NCBI GenBank assembly: GCA_014529385.2
Contig: CM043945.1
Location: forward strand, 98,498,612-98,562,611
DNA length: 64,000 bases
Origin: Adiantum capillus-veneris
Lineage: Eukaryota > Streptophyta > Polypodiopsida > Polypodiales > Pteridaceae
Reading direction: 5' to 3'
The translations under genes were made by a program, and so were the position numbers. Each line of letters begins with the position of its first letter. The first letter of the stretch is position 1. The notes under the pieces are model-generated. The model saw only the letters and a program-made list of their open reading frames with translations, was not told the origin of the DNA and did no database searches. Shown here piece by piece: positions 44,154 through 54,622 of this stretch.

Positions 44154-45340
44154 TGTCACGTGCACATATAACCCTATGTGGACGTGGACAAGCTACTTCA
44201 TGACAAGGGTTCAGTTCAATTCAGTTAGCCTAGCTTAGGAAGTGTTCTGGCACTTTTGTGAGTCTGTTCGCAGACCATGCATGTCCAGGTACTTAGAGTA
44301 GATGCATATCCTCTGGTTGCACACAGCATGATCATCAGATTACCATCACAACCCATCAAGAGCATTTTTACAGTGCATAGACCTATTTTTCCTATTTTTG
44401 CCATTTTTCACTAATTATTAATAAGTGACTTTGTTGGGAAATTGGGTAGGGCAATTTTGACAAGCAAGTATATAAGAAAACCTAGCGCTAGCACTTTTTG
44501 GTGGAAGAGGCAGCAGGGACCAAGTGTCCAACAGAGCACCTTCTCAGCAAGACCCCCCCCCCCCCCCCCCCCCCGGGCGGAACTCCAAGTGTTTTCAGCC
44601 AACAAAGAGGCCAGCGTTTTCAGCTTTGCAAATCAGCCCAGTGTTTTGCATTGCAGATCAGCTTGGCGATAGCAGGACCCAGCAGATTCCCTAGCGTTTT
44701 TGCAGCAAGACACCATATCAGCCCTAGCATTTTTGGATCAGCAGAACACCTAGCGTTTTGCAAATTCCCCGCGGCGGATTCAGCCTTTGCATCAGCGTTT
44801 TCAGTTTTCACCATCTAGACACCGCAGATCAAGTTCCGAACCTCGCAGATCTCATCTTCCCGCAGCAGATCCTTGCCGCACGTTTAGATCAGCCAGCGTT
44901 TGCAGATTCTACCCGGAAAACGCAGATTTCAGCATCTGCGTATTCAGCGCGTCATCGTCGCATCGTCGTAACCGACATAGAGTCAAAATTCAGCAGATAC
45001 AAGATTTGCAGTTTTTAGCCATTAGCGTTTTCAGATTTCAGCCCGTCTCGTCGTCGTCCTCATCGTGGTCGACATCGTCGGCAAGTCCATTGCATTATAC
45101 AGATTGTGCAATCAATAGTAGACCGCTCTCGCCATAGAGAGTGGGGCCGTATTCTTCTCTCTCTATCTCTCAGTCTCAGCACCTTCATTCACAGTGTTTA
45201 CCACTTTGTTTGTGATCATTTGCACTCTCTCACTAAAGGAACGGAGGGCTCCCCCTTCCATAAGAAAAAGGAACCCTTGAGCACAGTTCGGAGCACTCAT
45301 CTTGAGCAAAGTTCAACATTCACATCCATTGCACCTGACA
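44154..45340 (+). repeat. Element D 3' LTR
   Basis: 1187 bp, clearly diverged from the 5' LTR. It carries a 22-base C tract (44553-44574) where the 5' LTR has 7 C. Confidence 0.9.
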
Positions 45341-46469
45341 CATTGAGTGTGCTGATCAGAGATGTATGATTTCAACAAGTCAAAAACTACTGAATTTGCT
45401 ATCTCTGATTGCCCATCTATCTATGGGTGGGAAGAGGACAAGAATTGTAGCCGTATACCAATGTTATCCCAGATTGCCCTCCAAAACAAACTAGTAAAGT
45501 GGGAATCTCTATCTGAAACTATAGACCTAGGCATACCATGTAGTTGAAAAATATGCGAGACAAATAGTTTAGCCAAATGATTGGGCTCAACTATCTTCTT
45601 GACTAGAATAAAGTGAGATGAAAGATGAAGTCCGTTGCTATACTTTCCTATAGTTGGCTAGGTATAGGTAAAGGTTCCAGAAGACCTGATGCCTTCTGCC
45701 TGTCAAACTTGACCTTTCGGCATACTAAACAATTGCGAACAAACTCATCCACATCCTTTTTGAGCCTTGGCCAACAGAAGAAGCGTTCCACACCTTTTAA
45801 GGTGGTGTCTATGCCGTGATTCCACAATGCTTGTGTAATACACAACATGTTTTTTTCCCCATCAAATAGCCTTCCTTGATGGAATAGCCTGCAACTACCT
45901 CCCCACTCTGTAATCAGTCAAAGATGTTTGCAAAATTTGGATCTATGGCGTGCTGATCTCATAGTTACCCGGAACAGAAAATTGGAATGCACGTCTGAAA
46001 CACCGAACGAGAATCCGGAACGGGAATTTGGGATGGGAACGGGGAATGGAGACCTGAAAATGGCAATTCCCTGTAACTATGACTGATCGACCATATCCTC
46101 AAAGCTATAATGAAGAATCACCGAAAGAGCCAAAATCAGTGTCTTGCGAGACAATGCGTCTACCTCCACATTTTTCTGTCCCTGAACATGGACAATCTGA
46201 AAATGAAATTGCTCCAAAATGTTTGCCCACCGCATTTGCTTGTCTGAAAGCTGTTTTTGAGGCAAGAAGGATCGCAAACTCTGGTGGTGAGTGAACACTG
46301 TAAAATCGGCTTCGAGTAAAAAGTGTGGCCACTTAGTAAGAGCATGAATGATTGCCAGAAGCTCTTTCTCATAAATCTATGCAACCGGTTCTGGTCGTGA
46401 AAACATTCTGCTCTTGTAAGCTATAACATGGCCCTCCTCCATCAAGACCGTTGCCAGACTACGACCACA
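45341..46469 (-). pseudogene. Chromovirus H: RNase H and integrase, part 3
   Basis: From 46469 down: RNase H 'IYEKELLAIIHALTKW', 'FTVFTHHQSLRSFLPQKQLS', 'RWANILEQFHFQIVHVQGQK' and 'VDALSRK' (about 46380-46140). After the MITE (45960-46081), the integrase zinc domain 'RFFCWPRLKKDVDEFVRNCL' with 'VCRKVKF' follows (about 45800-45700), and then the core region toward 45341. Closely parallel to E at 51500-52450. Stops in every part. RT is missing because element E's LTR abuts at 46470. Confidence 0.85.
45960..46081. mobile_element. 122-bp hAT-like MITE
   Basis: Inverted ends CATAGTTACCCGGAAC and (from the right) CATAGTTACAGGGAAT. Flanked by GCTGATCT (45952-45959) and ACTGATCG (46082-46089), an 8-bp duplication with two changes. 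The paralogous site in element E (52243-52250, ACTGATCT) is empty. Interior rich in GGAACGGGAA. The same ends bound the 782-bp element at 55042. Confidence 0.88.
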
Positions 46470-47074
46470 TGTAACAGACTTGGACACTCCAAGCCGAGAA
46501 TCTACCTCAACACACCTGAGCTAACTGAAAGAACTGAACAAAACTGAGAGAGAGAAGAACTGAGAGAGAGAAGACATGGCACGGCGTAGTTCCACGCCCA
46601 AAGAGAGACCGGCCACAAAGACTGGTGCCTCATTCGGTATTTCTTTATTAATAATGCTTCACAAAGTACAATGTCCGAGGGTCCTCGTCTCAGCAGCGCT
46701 CCCAAGCTTAACTGCCTTAGACTAAGGCCCTGGCACTAAATTTATAGGCCCTAGGCCTTCCAAAAGCACTACATATGAAAAGCTTCAAGTTTAAACGCAT
46801 CTTGGCCCAAAAGCTAGTGCTAGGGAGAGCCAATACGATTTGCGGAAATCCGTACAGGTGCCATGTCAGCAACGTAAATTACTGATGTCTGTACAGCCTG
46901 TCACGTCATCAGCGGCCCTCCTCGCCACTTTTAGTCTCGAGTCCCTTAGGCCCCATCAGACAGGACCCCATAAGAGTGGAACAACTTATAAAATAAGTGT
47001 CATTCAATTTTCAGGCCTCTCGCATAGGTTCTGCAAGTTGATACAAATTCTTTTGCATCTTTCGGTAGGGTTCT
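46470..47074 (-). repeat. Chromovirus E 3' LTR, main part
   Basis: Begins (plus strand) TGTAACAGACTTGGACACTC and matches 53929-54560. Remaining 52 bases are at 50199-50250, beyond element S. Confidence 0.85.
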
Positions 47075-47372
47075 TGTCATGTGTGCACTTCACTTGCACT
47101 GCATGGACATGCTTCTACTATAGTCTAGCATGAGTCTAGCTTAGGACGACTAGCTTAGGACTGAGCCTAGCACCTTTGTGAGCCTCTAGCAGGACGTGCA
47201 TGTTCACGCCGGTCATAGTTGCATACCCTCTCTTGCACAATACTCCAGCATACAGGTAAGTGCCGCATGTGAACCACCTCTTATTATGGCATTTTTTAAG
47301 AGGTCATTTTCAGCCTATTTTTCCAAGGTCGTGGGGCTGCCTTTCTGCCTACTCGACCCAGCTCCTAGCACA

Positions 47373-47380
47373 TATATAAG
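47373..47380 (+). promoter_or_regulatory. TATA box of element S 5' LTR
   Basis: TATATAAG followed by GAGCCCTATGGGC; the 3' LTR has it at 49194-49201. Confidence 0.6.
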
Positions 47381-48113
47381 GAGCCCTATGGGCCCTAGTT
47401 GGAGCCAGAAGACGCAGGGAAAGCAGAGCACCCAGTCGTGCCACATGACCAGCAACAGTTCAGCATTCTCTCAGCATGAACATCCCTTGATCATCAGCGT
47501 TTTTCAGCCTTGATGGTCAGCGTTTTTCAGCCAAAACAGCCAGCACTTTCAACTTTGAAGACCCAGAAGATTTCAGCCCTAGCCTCGTCATTGGTTGCAG
47601 TCCCTTAACCATCAGCATTGCTAGCAGATTCCGGCATTTAGCCGTAGCATCATCGTTGACATCATCGTCATCGTTGTCATTGTCACCGTCGTCGACACAG
47701 TACCCCAGCACCTAGTACCCCTTGTGCCTTGGCTTGGCATAAGGATCCAGAGAACCTCCTCGTCGTCGTGGTCATCCTCGACATAGATCCACAGAACCTC
47801 GTCTCGACATCATTGTCGTCGACACAAACCCATCAATACTTCGTCGTCGACATCACCGTCATTGACACGAACCCATCAGTACCTCGTCGTCATCGACGAC
47901 ATAGATCCATCAGTACCTCATCGTCAACATAGACCCATAAGTACCTTATTACCCGCAATATCCCTACCCAGCATCAGTAGCATCAGTACCCATTAGCGTC
48001 AGCATCTCATCATTTAGTCATTGAACCAGCATTGTGCAAGAATAAAGAAAGTACTTGCTCTGGCAAAAGAGCAAGGGGGCCCTTGAGGGTTTGGGACCTG
48101 ACATTCAATGTTG

Positions 48114-48118
<5 letters not shown>

Positions 48119-48204
<86 letters not shown>
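48119..48204. repeat. (CT)n microsatellite in element S 5' LTR
   Basis: About 43 CT units just upstream of the LTR end. The equivalent site in L is at 57484-57564. Confidence 0.95.
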
Positions 48205-48207
<3 letters not shown>

Positions 48208-48450
48208 GTCTCTCTCTTTCATTCAATTCAATTCAATTCTTTCAAGTGAAGTAAAGTGTCCCTTGTGTTTGTGCGGAGTACTAGATCCGAGCTAAATCCA
48301 TAAACACTTCCGCTGCACCTGACATTGGTATCAGAGTTTTGTGGGAGCTTTGGCTTTGCGAACTCAAGGGAACAACCACCAAGAACCCAGGAAACCTCTT
48401 TCGGGTTTTTTTTTCCTGAAACAATCTTTGAGTCCCGATCATGGGCTACC

Positions 48451-48657
48451 ATGTCTTTGAAGGAAGATCAACATCGGATACACGACAATCCAGATTTTGA
48501 GTACCAAGATCTACTTGCCTCGTATGCGGATATGGAAAGAGTTGGAGACAGGATCCCTAAAGCTCTTCTACATTCGCATTTGCATGTAGCATGCATCCAT
48601 TTCCGTCGACAAGAAATCCTTGGAAATACCTCCGAGCACCCTTACCTTTCAACTTAA
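48451..48657 (+). CDS. Short conserved ORF in element S interior
   Basis: 68 codons from ATG at 48451: 'MSLKEDQHRIHDNPDFEYQD', 'LLASYADMERVGDRIPKALL', then 'HSHLHVACIHF'. Element L has a clearly related frame at 57904-58191, and similarity in both elements continues past the stop ('MFSQQDYS'). Conservation of protein rather than only DNA hints at a former function, perhaps the N-terminus of a Gag. No known domain is recognised. Confidence 0.5.
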   Translation: MSLKEDQHRIHDNPDFEYQDLLASYADMERVGDRIPKALLHSHLHVACIHFRRQEILGNTSEHPYLST

Positions 48658-48902
48658 CCCGGAATGTTTTCACAACAGGACTATTCGAAAGGAAGTACTA
48701 GCTTGCAAGGCAGAGTCGGCATGAAGGCTGGTATTCTGCGATAGCAGTAAGGCTACCTAGTCTACATCGCAACAAGACCTACATCCATTGTTCCCATGAG
48801 TTTGAAGGAATTTTCATTGGTTATGCATCCACAAGCATCAGAAGTACAGCAAGAATCCACATATAGAAGTTTGGCAGTTAGCCTCACCTTTAACAGGGGG
48901 GA

Positions 48903-49861
48903 TGTCACGTGCGCACTTAACTTGCGCTATGTGGACATGCTTCTACTACAGTCTAGCATGAGTCTTAGCTTAGGGCTGAGCCTGGCACCTTTGTGAGCCT
49001 CTAGCAGGACGTGCATGTCCAGGTTGGTCATAGTTGCATACCCTCTCTTGCACAGTACAGTCATTCCAGCATACAGGTAATTGCCGCATGTGAACCACCT
49101 CTTATTATGGCATTTTTTAAGAAGTCATTTTCAGCCTATTTTTGCAAGGTCGTGGGTCTGCCTTTCTACATGCTCAACCGAGCCCTTAGCACATATATAA
49201 GGAGCCCTATGGGCGCTAGTTGGAACCAGAAGACACAGGGAAAGCAGAGCACCTAGCCGTGCCGCATGACCAGCAGCAGTCCAGCGTTTTCTCAGCATGA
49301 CCAGCCCTTGATCATCAGCGTTTTTCAGCCAGAACAGCCAGCGTTTTCAGCTTTGAAGACCCGGCAGATTTCAGCCCTAGCCTCGTCATTGGTTGCAATC
49401 CCTTAACCATCGGCATCGCTAGCAGATTCCAGCATTCAACCGTAGCGTCGTTGTCGTCGACACAGTACTCGAGCACCTAGTACGCCTTGTGCCTTGGCTC
49501 GGCATAAGAATCCACAAAACCTCATGCGTCGTCGTCGTCGTCATTGACATAGATCCACAGAACCTCGTCGTCAACACAGATCCATCAGTACTTCGTCGTC
49601 GAAATCACCGTCGTCAACACATACCCATCATTACCTCGTCGTCGACATCATCATCGTCGACATAGACCCATCAGTACCTTAGTACCCGCACTATCCCTCA
49701 GTACCCAATAGTACTCAACATCCGTATCATCAGTACCCATTAGCATCAGCATCTCAGCATTTAGTCATTGTCCCAGCATTATGCAAGAACAAAGAAACTA
49801 CTTGCTCTGGCAAGAAAGCAAGGGGGCCCTTAAGGGTTTGGGACCCGACATTCGGTGTCGT

Positions 49862-49937
<76 letters not shown>

Positions 49938-50008
49938 ACAAAGAAACTACTTGCTCTAGCAAGAAAGCAAGGGGGCCCTTGAGGGTTTGGGACCCGACAT
50001 TCTGTGTC

Positions 50009-50078
<70 letters not shown>

Positions 50079-50193
50079 TCTCTCTCTTTCATTCAATTCA
50101 GTTTAGTTCTTTCAAGTGAAGTAAAGTGTCCCTTGTGTTTGTGTTGAGTACTAGATCCGAGCTAAATCCATAAACACTTCGCTGCACCTGCCA
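48903..50193 (+). repeat. Element S 3' LTR with duplicated CT segment
   Basis: 1291 bp. The segment AACAAAGAAACTACTTGCTC plus its CT array occurs twice in tandem, at 49789-49936 and 49937-50075. The 5' LTR has it once. Confidence 0.9.
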
Positions 50194-50822
50194 GTTATGA
50201 CCCTCTTTGTCTCCGTTCTTCAGGTAATGCCACGTCATCACTTTGTGATGTACTCCCCTCTTGAAAGAATTGTAATCGCCCTCGATTACGCCTACAAAAC
50301 CAGCATAACCCAGAAACCAGTTCAGTAGACACTAACTCTAAGTACCGATGCACTAGACAACACATATCCAGTACTTGCATGAAGACGACAACCACTCAAG
50401 ATTCACATGATATTCACATCACTTTCCCCGTCAAGAACTTAGATGAGAATCATGATCACCGTAATGTATTTAGCAATCACATCCAGATCTCTCGCGGATA
50501 TCTTGATTGACTAAATCTTGTTACTATCATATCCACATCACTCTCAAGTGAGCAAGACTGAAATGCTGCAGTCATCTCGTCTTTCAAACATGCACTCAAA
50601 CACAACACACATGAGACAACACATATAACAAATTTATTTAAAGAATTCCCATTCCAAAGTAAATCTTTTCATGAGTCATACAACAAAATACTATCAGCTC
50701 GTCAATAACCTTGAAATCTCAAAAGAAATTAGTGACTTTAATCCATCTGGGTAATCTGTGACAAATGAGCGGAGTAACTCTCCTCTTGTGCAGTCTGCAC
50801 CACACTAGATTCACCCTGTTGA

Positions 50823-51005
50823 TCATCGATAACTCTTGGAATAGTCGAAGCTAGACCAAAACCTCAAGTAAAGCTCTAAAATCCAAGGAGTATTTGCTAG
50901 GTCCACCTCCTCCATCCATTCCGCATTCAATGCCGGATGGTTCTTAAACTTGACTAAGTACTCACGTATCAGCTTACCTTTCACTTTCCTTTCCTTGTGA
51001 GACAT
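50823..51005 (-). pseudogene. Chromovirus E chromodomain-like tail
   Basis: 60 codons: 'MSHKERKVKGKLIREYLVKF', 'KNHPALNAEWMEEVDLANTP' and 'WILELYLRF'. The pattern 'REYLVKFKNHP....EWM....L' fits a chromodomain, which in chromoviruses guides integration to particular chromatin. It lies after integrase, as expected. One aromatic-cage position (usual W in YLVKWKG) is Phe. Confidence 0.75.
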
Positions 51006-51299
51006 TTCTATTTTGGAATGAAAATCTCCTCTATTTCTTCCACTTCGGGTTGCTCCTCTGGCTCCCAGTCCACTGGTAGCTCACCTTTGAAAGGTCTCAA
51101 CGAACTCACATGAAATGCATTGTGAATCTTCCAAGTATCTGGTAACTTCAGTCTGAAGGATAAATCATTTATCTTTTCCAAAATGTGGGAAGGACCACAG
51201 TATCACATACTCAACTTTGGAAAAAGTCCCTCACCCTTTCCTTCTATAGGCGTGCCTTCTCAAACCGTAGAAGCACCCAGTCATCTTCCTTTAACTGCA

Positions 51300-52100
51300 A
51301 GTCACGTCAATTCTTGTCCGCCGCCTTCTTATGCCATGGTTGAGACTTCTCAAGAGCCTTGCGCACCTTTGCAAAAGTAGTATCTAGATCTTGAGCATAT
51401 TGATCTGCTTCAGAAATCTTATCCTTGGTGCTTAGAATAGGTGACACCTTCTTAGCACCCTCGATGATCTCAAATGGCACCTTCCCCGTAGACGTATGTA
51501 CTATGTTGTTGTAAGCAAACTCCACCAAAGGCAAATACTTCTTCTACTGACCTTTCTGATTAGAGATATAAGCCTTCAACAAGTCCAAAACCATTGAATT
51601 TGCTATCTTTGATTGCCCATCTGTCAATGGGTGGAAAGAAACGAGAATTGTAATCGAGTATCAATATTCTCCCAGATTACGCTCCAAAACAAAATAGTAA
51701 AACGGGGATCTCTATCTGAAACTATAGATTGAGGCATGCCAGGTAGTGGAAATGTCTATGAAACAAACAGTTTCGCCAAATGATCAAGCTTAACCATCTT
51801 CTTGACCGGAACAAAATGAGCCTGCTTGCTAAACTTGTTGATGACTGTCCAAATGCCATCCCACTCTGAGTCTTGGAAAGATCAAAAATGAAATCCATTG
51901 CTATACTTTCCCAAGGTCCGCTAGGTAAAGGTAAAGGTTGCAAAAGACATGGTGTCGTATGCCTGTCAAATTTGACCTTCTGGCATACTAAACAACTGCG
52001 AATAAACTTGTCCGCGTCTTTTTTGAGCCTCGGCCAATAGAAAAACCTTTCAAGGTGGTTTCTATGCCGTGATGGCCCGTAAAAGATGGACAATGGTACT
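51300..52100 (-). pseudogene. Chromovirus E integrase
   Basis: Zinc domain 'FFYWPRLKKDADKFIRSCLV' and 'CQKVKF' (about 52040-51960), then 'PWESIAMDFIFDL' with the first catalytic Asp (about 51910-51870). The core is scattered over three frames to 'LVEFAYNNIVHTSTGKVPFE' (about 51525-51465) and 'QYAQDLDTTFAKVRKALEKS'. Positions 51515-51550 are the intact counterpart of the site in H hit by three elements. Confidence 0.82.
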
Positions 52101-52111
52101 CTATCAAACCC

Positions 52112-52612
52112 TTATTCTGCAACGCTTGTGTAACACAACAAGTTTTCCCGCATCAAATAGCCTTCCTTGAGAGAATAGCCCATAACCACTTCCCCACTCT
52201 GTAATTGATCAAAAATGTCTGTAAAATCAGGATCTGTGACATACTGATCTACCATATCCTTGAAGTTGTGGTGATGAACCACCGAAATAGCCAAAACCAA
52301 AGGTTTACGAGACAGTGCATCCGCCACCACATTCTTATGTCCCTTGTTGGAAAGCTGTTTCTGAGACAAGAAATAGGGCAAAACTCTGGTGATCGGTGAA
52401 CACTGTAAAATCGGTTCCAAGTAGAAATTGTCACCACTGAGTAAGAGCATGGATTACTGCCAAAAGCTCTTTCTGATAAATTTGTGCCCACAAATGACCT
52501 ATACTCTCAAAAAATCATGTCCATCATCCTATGGAACGTTGCAGGAGCATTCATGAGACCAAAAGGCATCACCAAATACTCGTATATCCAAAGGACGTCC
52601 TGAATGCGGTCT
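52112..52612 (-). pseudogene. Chromovirus E RNase H and end of RT
   Basis: From 52612: remnants of RT ('KTAFRT..GYTSIW'), then RNase H 'YQKELLAVIHALTQW', 'NFYLEPILQCSPITRV', 'LSQKQLSNKGHKNVVADALS', then 'MVDQYVTDPDFTDIFDQL' of the linker to integrase. The motif with QRRW-type residues is deleted between 'QLSNK' and 'GHKN'. The rest of RT is missing because of the LTR remnant beginning at 52613. Confidence 0.78.
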
Positions 52613-52722
52613 TGTATACATCACCAAGAGTTCAGTGAGAGCCTTCAGTACTTAGTGAGAAATGCGTGCAATGATCAAAACAACGAGAGAGTGAAAATTG
52701 TGAGTGCAAAGTGCGTGAGAGT

Positions 52723-52766
<44 letters not shown>

Positions 52767-53355
52767 CCCAAACTCCCCTCCAAGGGCCCCCCTCTCTATC
52801 GCTAGAAAGGTATTTGCTGTAGATTGCACAAAGGCTCGCACAATGCTTCTAGATGCTGTGGTACTTGACGACGACGACGATGATGTTGACGGTGGCTAAG
52901 AGCTGAAAATGAAAAACGCTAGGGCTGATGCTAGCTGAAACTAATCGTTGATCTAGTGTTGAATCTGCAATTGTGCCGGCGACGACGACAACGATGCTAT
53001 GCAAAAACATTGGTGGCTGAAATCTGAAAACGCTGGCTGATTTGACGGCAATGGGCTGATTTCCAGCGAAGGTCTGCTGCAGGAAATGGTGAGGATCTGC
53101 AAGGCTATGGCTGAAATTGCTAAGTGTATTGGCGTTTTTCACAAGGCAGAAAACACTAGGCTATTCCTTTCAAAAATGCTAGGGTGTTGAGAAAACGCAA
53201 GAGGTGTTGGTCCTACGGTGCACTGCTTGCCTGTGCTCCTTGGCCTTTCTTACTCTGTGTCTTCTGCTTCTGGCTAGCACCCCATGGGCCACATATATAG
53301 GTGCATACAGGTGGGTCAAGTAGCATCCTTCAGAATCCAATTGGAAACACCCTCA
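52613..53355 (-). repeat. LTR remnant inside chromovirus E
   Basis: On the minus strand it resembles the S-type LTRs: a TATA-like ACCTATATATGTGGCCCATG, then 'AACGCC' and 'AGCGTTTTC'-type motifs, a GTCGTCGTC stretch and a CT array (GA on plus at 52727-52763). It is probably a diverged solo LTR; no flanking duplication was identified. Confidence 0.55.
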
Positions 53356-53928
53356 AAACTCACACGTTTCTTTTGCCTTTCGGGCATTCTCAAAAGTAGA
53401 TCTCCGGCCTAAGTAGCCTGTATAATCCATTGCTCGACTCTGTTTCTGCGGGTGCCTCTTGGTCTTCATGAGCCTATTGACTAGCCTTTCTACTACTTCC
53501 TTGAATTCATCTTCTGAGTACACCTTCTGAGCTAGTGTTGGTGTATGCGTCTTCTTCAAAGTTGACTTCAGAGGTGAACGGATGGCGGTACACCATCAAG
53601 AATGCATATCCTCAAGCAGATGCTTGATCAAAAATTTCGCATACTAGGATCCTTGGAATACTGAAGCATCAATTGAGCACAAGCGTCGACTTGCTATTGA
53701 TGCTGCATCTCCATTCTTTTGCATTCATAAGGTGAAGATAGGCCGTACTCTTCTGAATCTTCAGAAGATGGTCGATGTCTGCTTGAATTTCCATTATTCT
53801 CTCCTGAACCTGAGTGGTCAGGTGCCACAGTTTCCTCCTGGAGGGATTCGTCGACTGAATCCATGTGTGCTGCAAGTAAAGGGATCGGATACTTTGTAGA
53901 AGAATCGTTTGAGCTCTTATACCACTGT
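53356..53928 (-). pseudogene. Chromovirus E leader and Gag N-terminus
   Basis: After the primer site a frame begins at about 53863 with 'MDSVDESLQEETVAPDHSGS' and 'NNGNSSRHRPSSEDSEEYGL', then stops near 53694. Further down, 53559-53353 is open with 'QKVYSEDEFKEVVERLVNRL' and 'SRAMDYTGYLGRRSTF'. Position suggests Gag, but no capsid block is visible, so identification rests on location. Confidence 0.5.
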
Positions 53929-54375
53929 AATAGACTTGGACACTCCAAGCCGAAGATCTAATGCAACACACGTGAGAAATCTGAAAGAGAGAGACGACAC
54001 GGCACGATGGAGTTCTGCGCCCAAAGAGACTGGCACCCCTTCTCGGTATTTCTTTATTATTATGCTTCACAAAGTACAATGTCTGAGGGTCCTCTTCTCT
54101 CAGCAGTGCTCCCCAGCTAATCTCGGGGAGAGAGGCCTTGGCAATTCTTATAAAGGCACTTGGCCTAAAAGCAATACATGAAAAGCATCAATTCTAAACG
54201 CATCTGGCTCCAAAAACCTAGCGCTCCCTACAGCCAGCATGATTTACAGAAATCCGTACGACTGCCACGTCATCAGCGTAAAAAGCGGGGTTCGTACAGC
54301 CTGCCACATCATCAACGCAATTTTCAAGTGTCCATACAGTTGTCACGTCAGCACGTTCCACGCAAGGCTTGAATG

Positions 54376-54420
<45 letters not shown>

Positions 54421-54622
54421 CCTTGCTCTATTTTTTTAAGTCTAGTGTCTCTAAGCGCGTCAGACAAGGTCCCATCAATTGATGGGAATTGTACTTTAAA
54501 AATAGGCCACTCGGCAAGCCTTGTAAGTTTGGTAAACCTTTATTTGCCTCTTTCACTAGGGTTTGGACCCATCTTTGTCCAGAGCCGTCCTTTAGGTCAT
54601 GTGACGTCATCACTTTGTGACA
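53929..54622 (-). repeat. Chromovirus E 5' LTR
   Basis: 694 bp, TGTAATAGACTTGGACACTC ... CATCACTTTGTGACA on the plus strand. Contains a 40-base (TG)n array at about 54380-54419 that explains most of its extra length over the 3' LTR. Confidence 0.85.

Larger units (their letters stand above)
40989..45340 (+). mobile_element. Element D: non-autonomous LTR retrotransposon
   Basis: 4352 bp. LTRs at 40989-42189 (1201 bp) and 44154-45340 (1187 bp); interior 42190-44153. The target duplication CATTG is at 40984-40988 and 45341-45345. LTRs start TGTCACGTG and end GACA. A tRNA-Met-like primer site (TTTGTATCAGAGC, one change) follows the 5' LTR, and GAAAAGGAGAGGA precedes the 3' LTR. The interior has a coiled-coil Gag-like part and an unrelated ORF but no protease, RT or integrase. 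Element M (59063) is a relative with more Gag. Confidence 0.9.
47075..50193 (+). mobile_element. Element S: short-interior LTR retrotransposon
   Basis: 3119 bp. The 5' LTR is 47075-48324 (1250 bp), the interior only 48325-48902 (578 bp), and the 3' LTR 48903-50193 (1291 bp). It lies within E's 3' LTR, which resumes after it, with duplication GTTCT / GTTAT (47070-47074, 50194-50198; one change). Starts TGTCATGTG or TGTCACGTG and ends CTGCACCTGACA. Primer site TTGGTATCAGAGTT follows; TTAACAGGGGGGA precedes the 3' LTR. LTRs are more than twice as long as the interior, unlike ordinary LTR elements or TRIMs. L is the nearest relative. Confidence 0.9.
46470..54622 (-). mobile_element. Chromovirus E: Ty3/gypsy element with nested insertions
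   Basis: The 5' LTR (minus strand) is 53929-54622 and the 3' LTR is 46470-47074 plus 50199-50250, split by element S. The interior has Gag remnant, RT end, RNase H, integrase and a chromodomain-like tail. The 5' primer site (53914-53928) reads GTGGTATAAGAGCTC, one change from the tRNA-Met site. Purine tract AAGAGGGGAG adjoins the 3' LTR. Flanks differ: chromovirus H on the left, copia-3 on the right, with no matching 5-bp duplication, so this copy may be a recombinant of two insertions. Confidence 0.85.

Noticed and set aside
48010-48295. Open frames of 60-110 codons rich in Ser/Leu or Arg/Glu
   Set aside because: They are translations of CT/GA microsatellites in all frames; same for frames at 15127-15504, 49754-50119 and 57330-57597.
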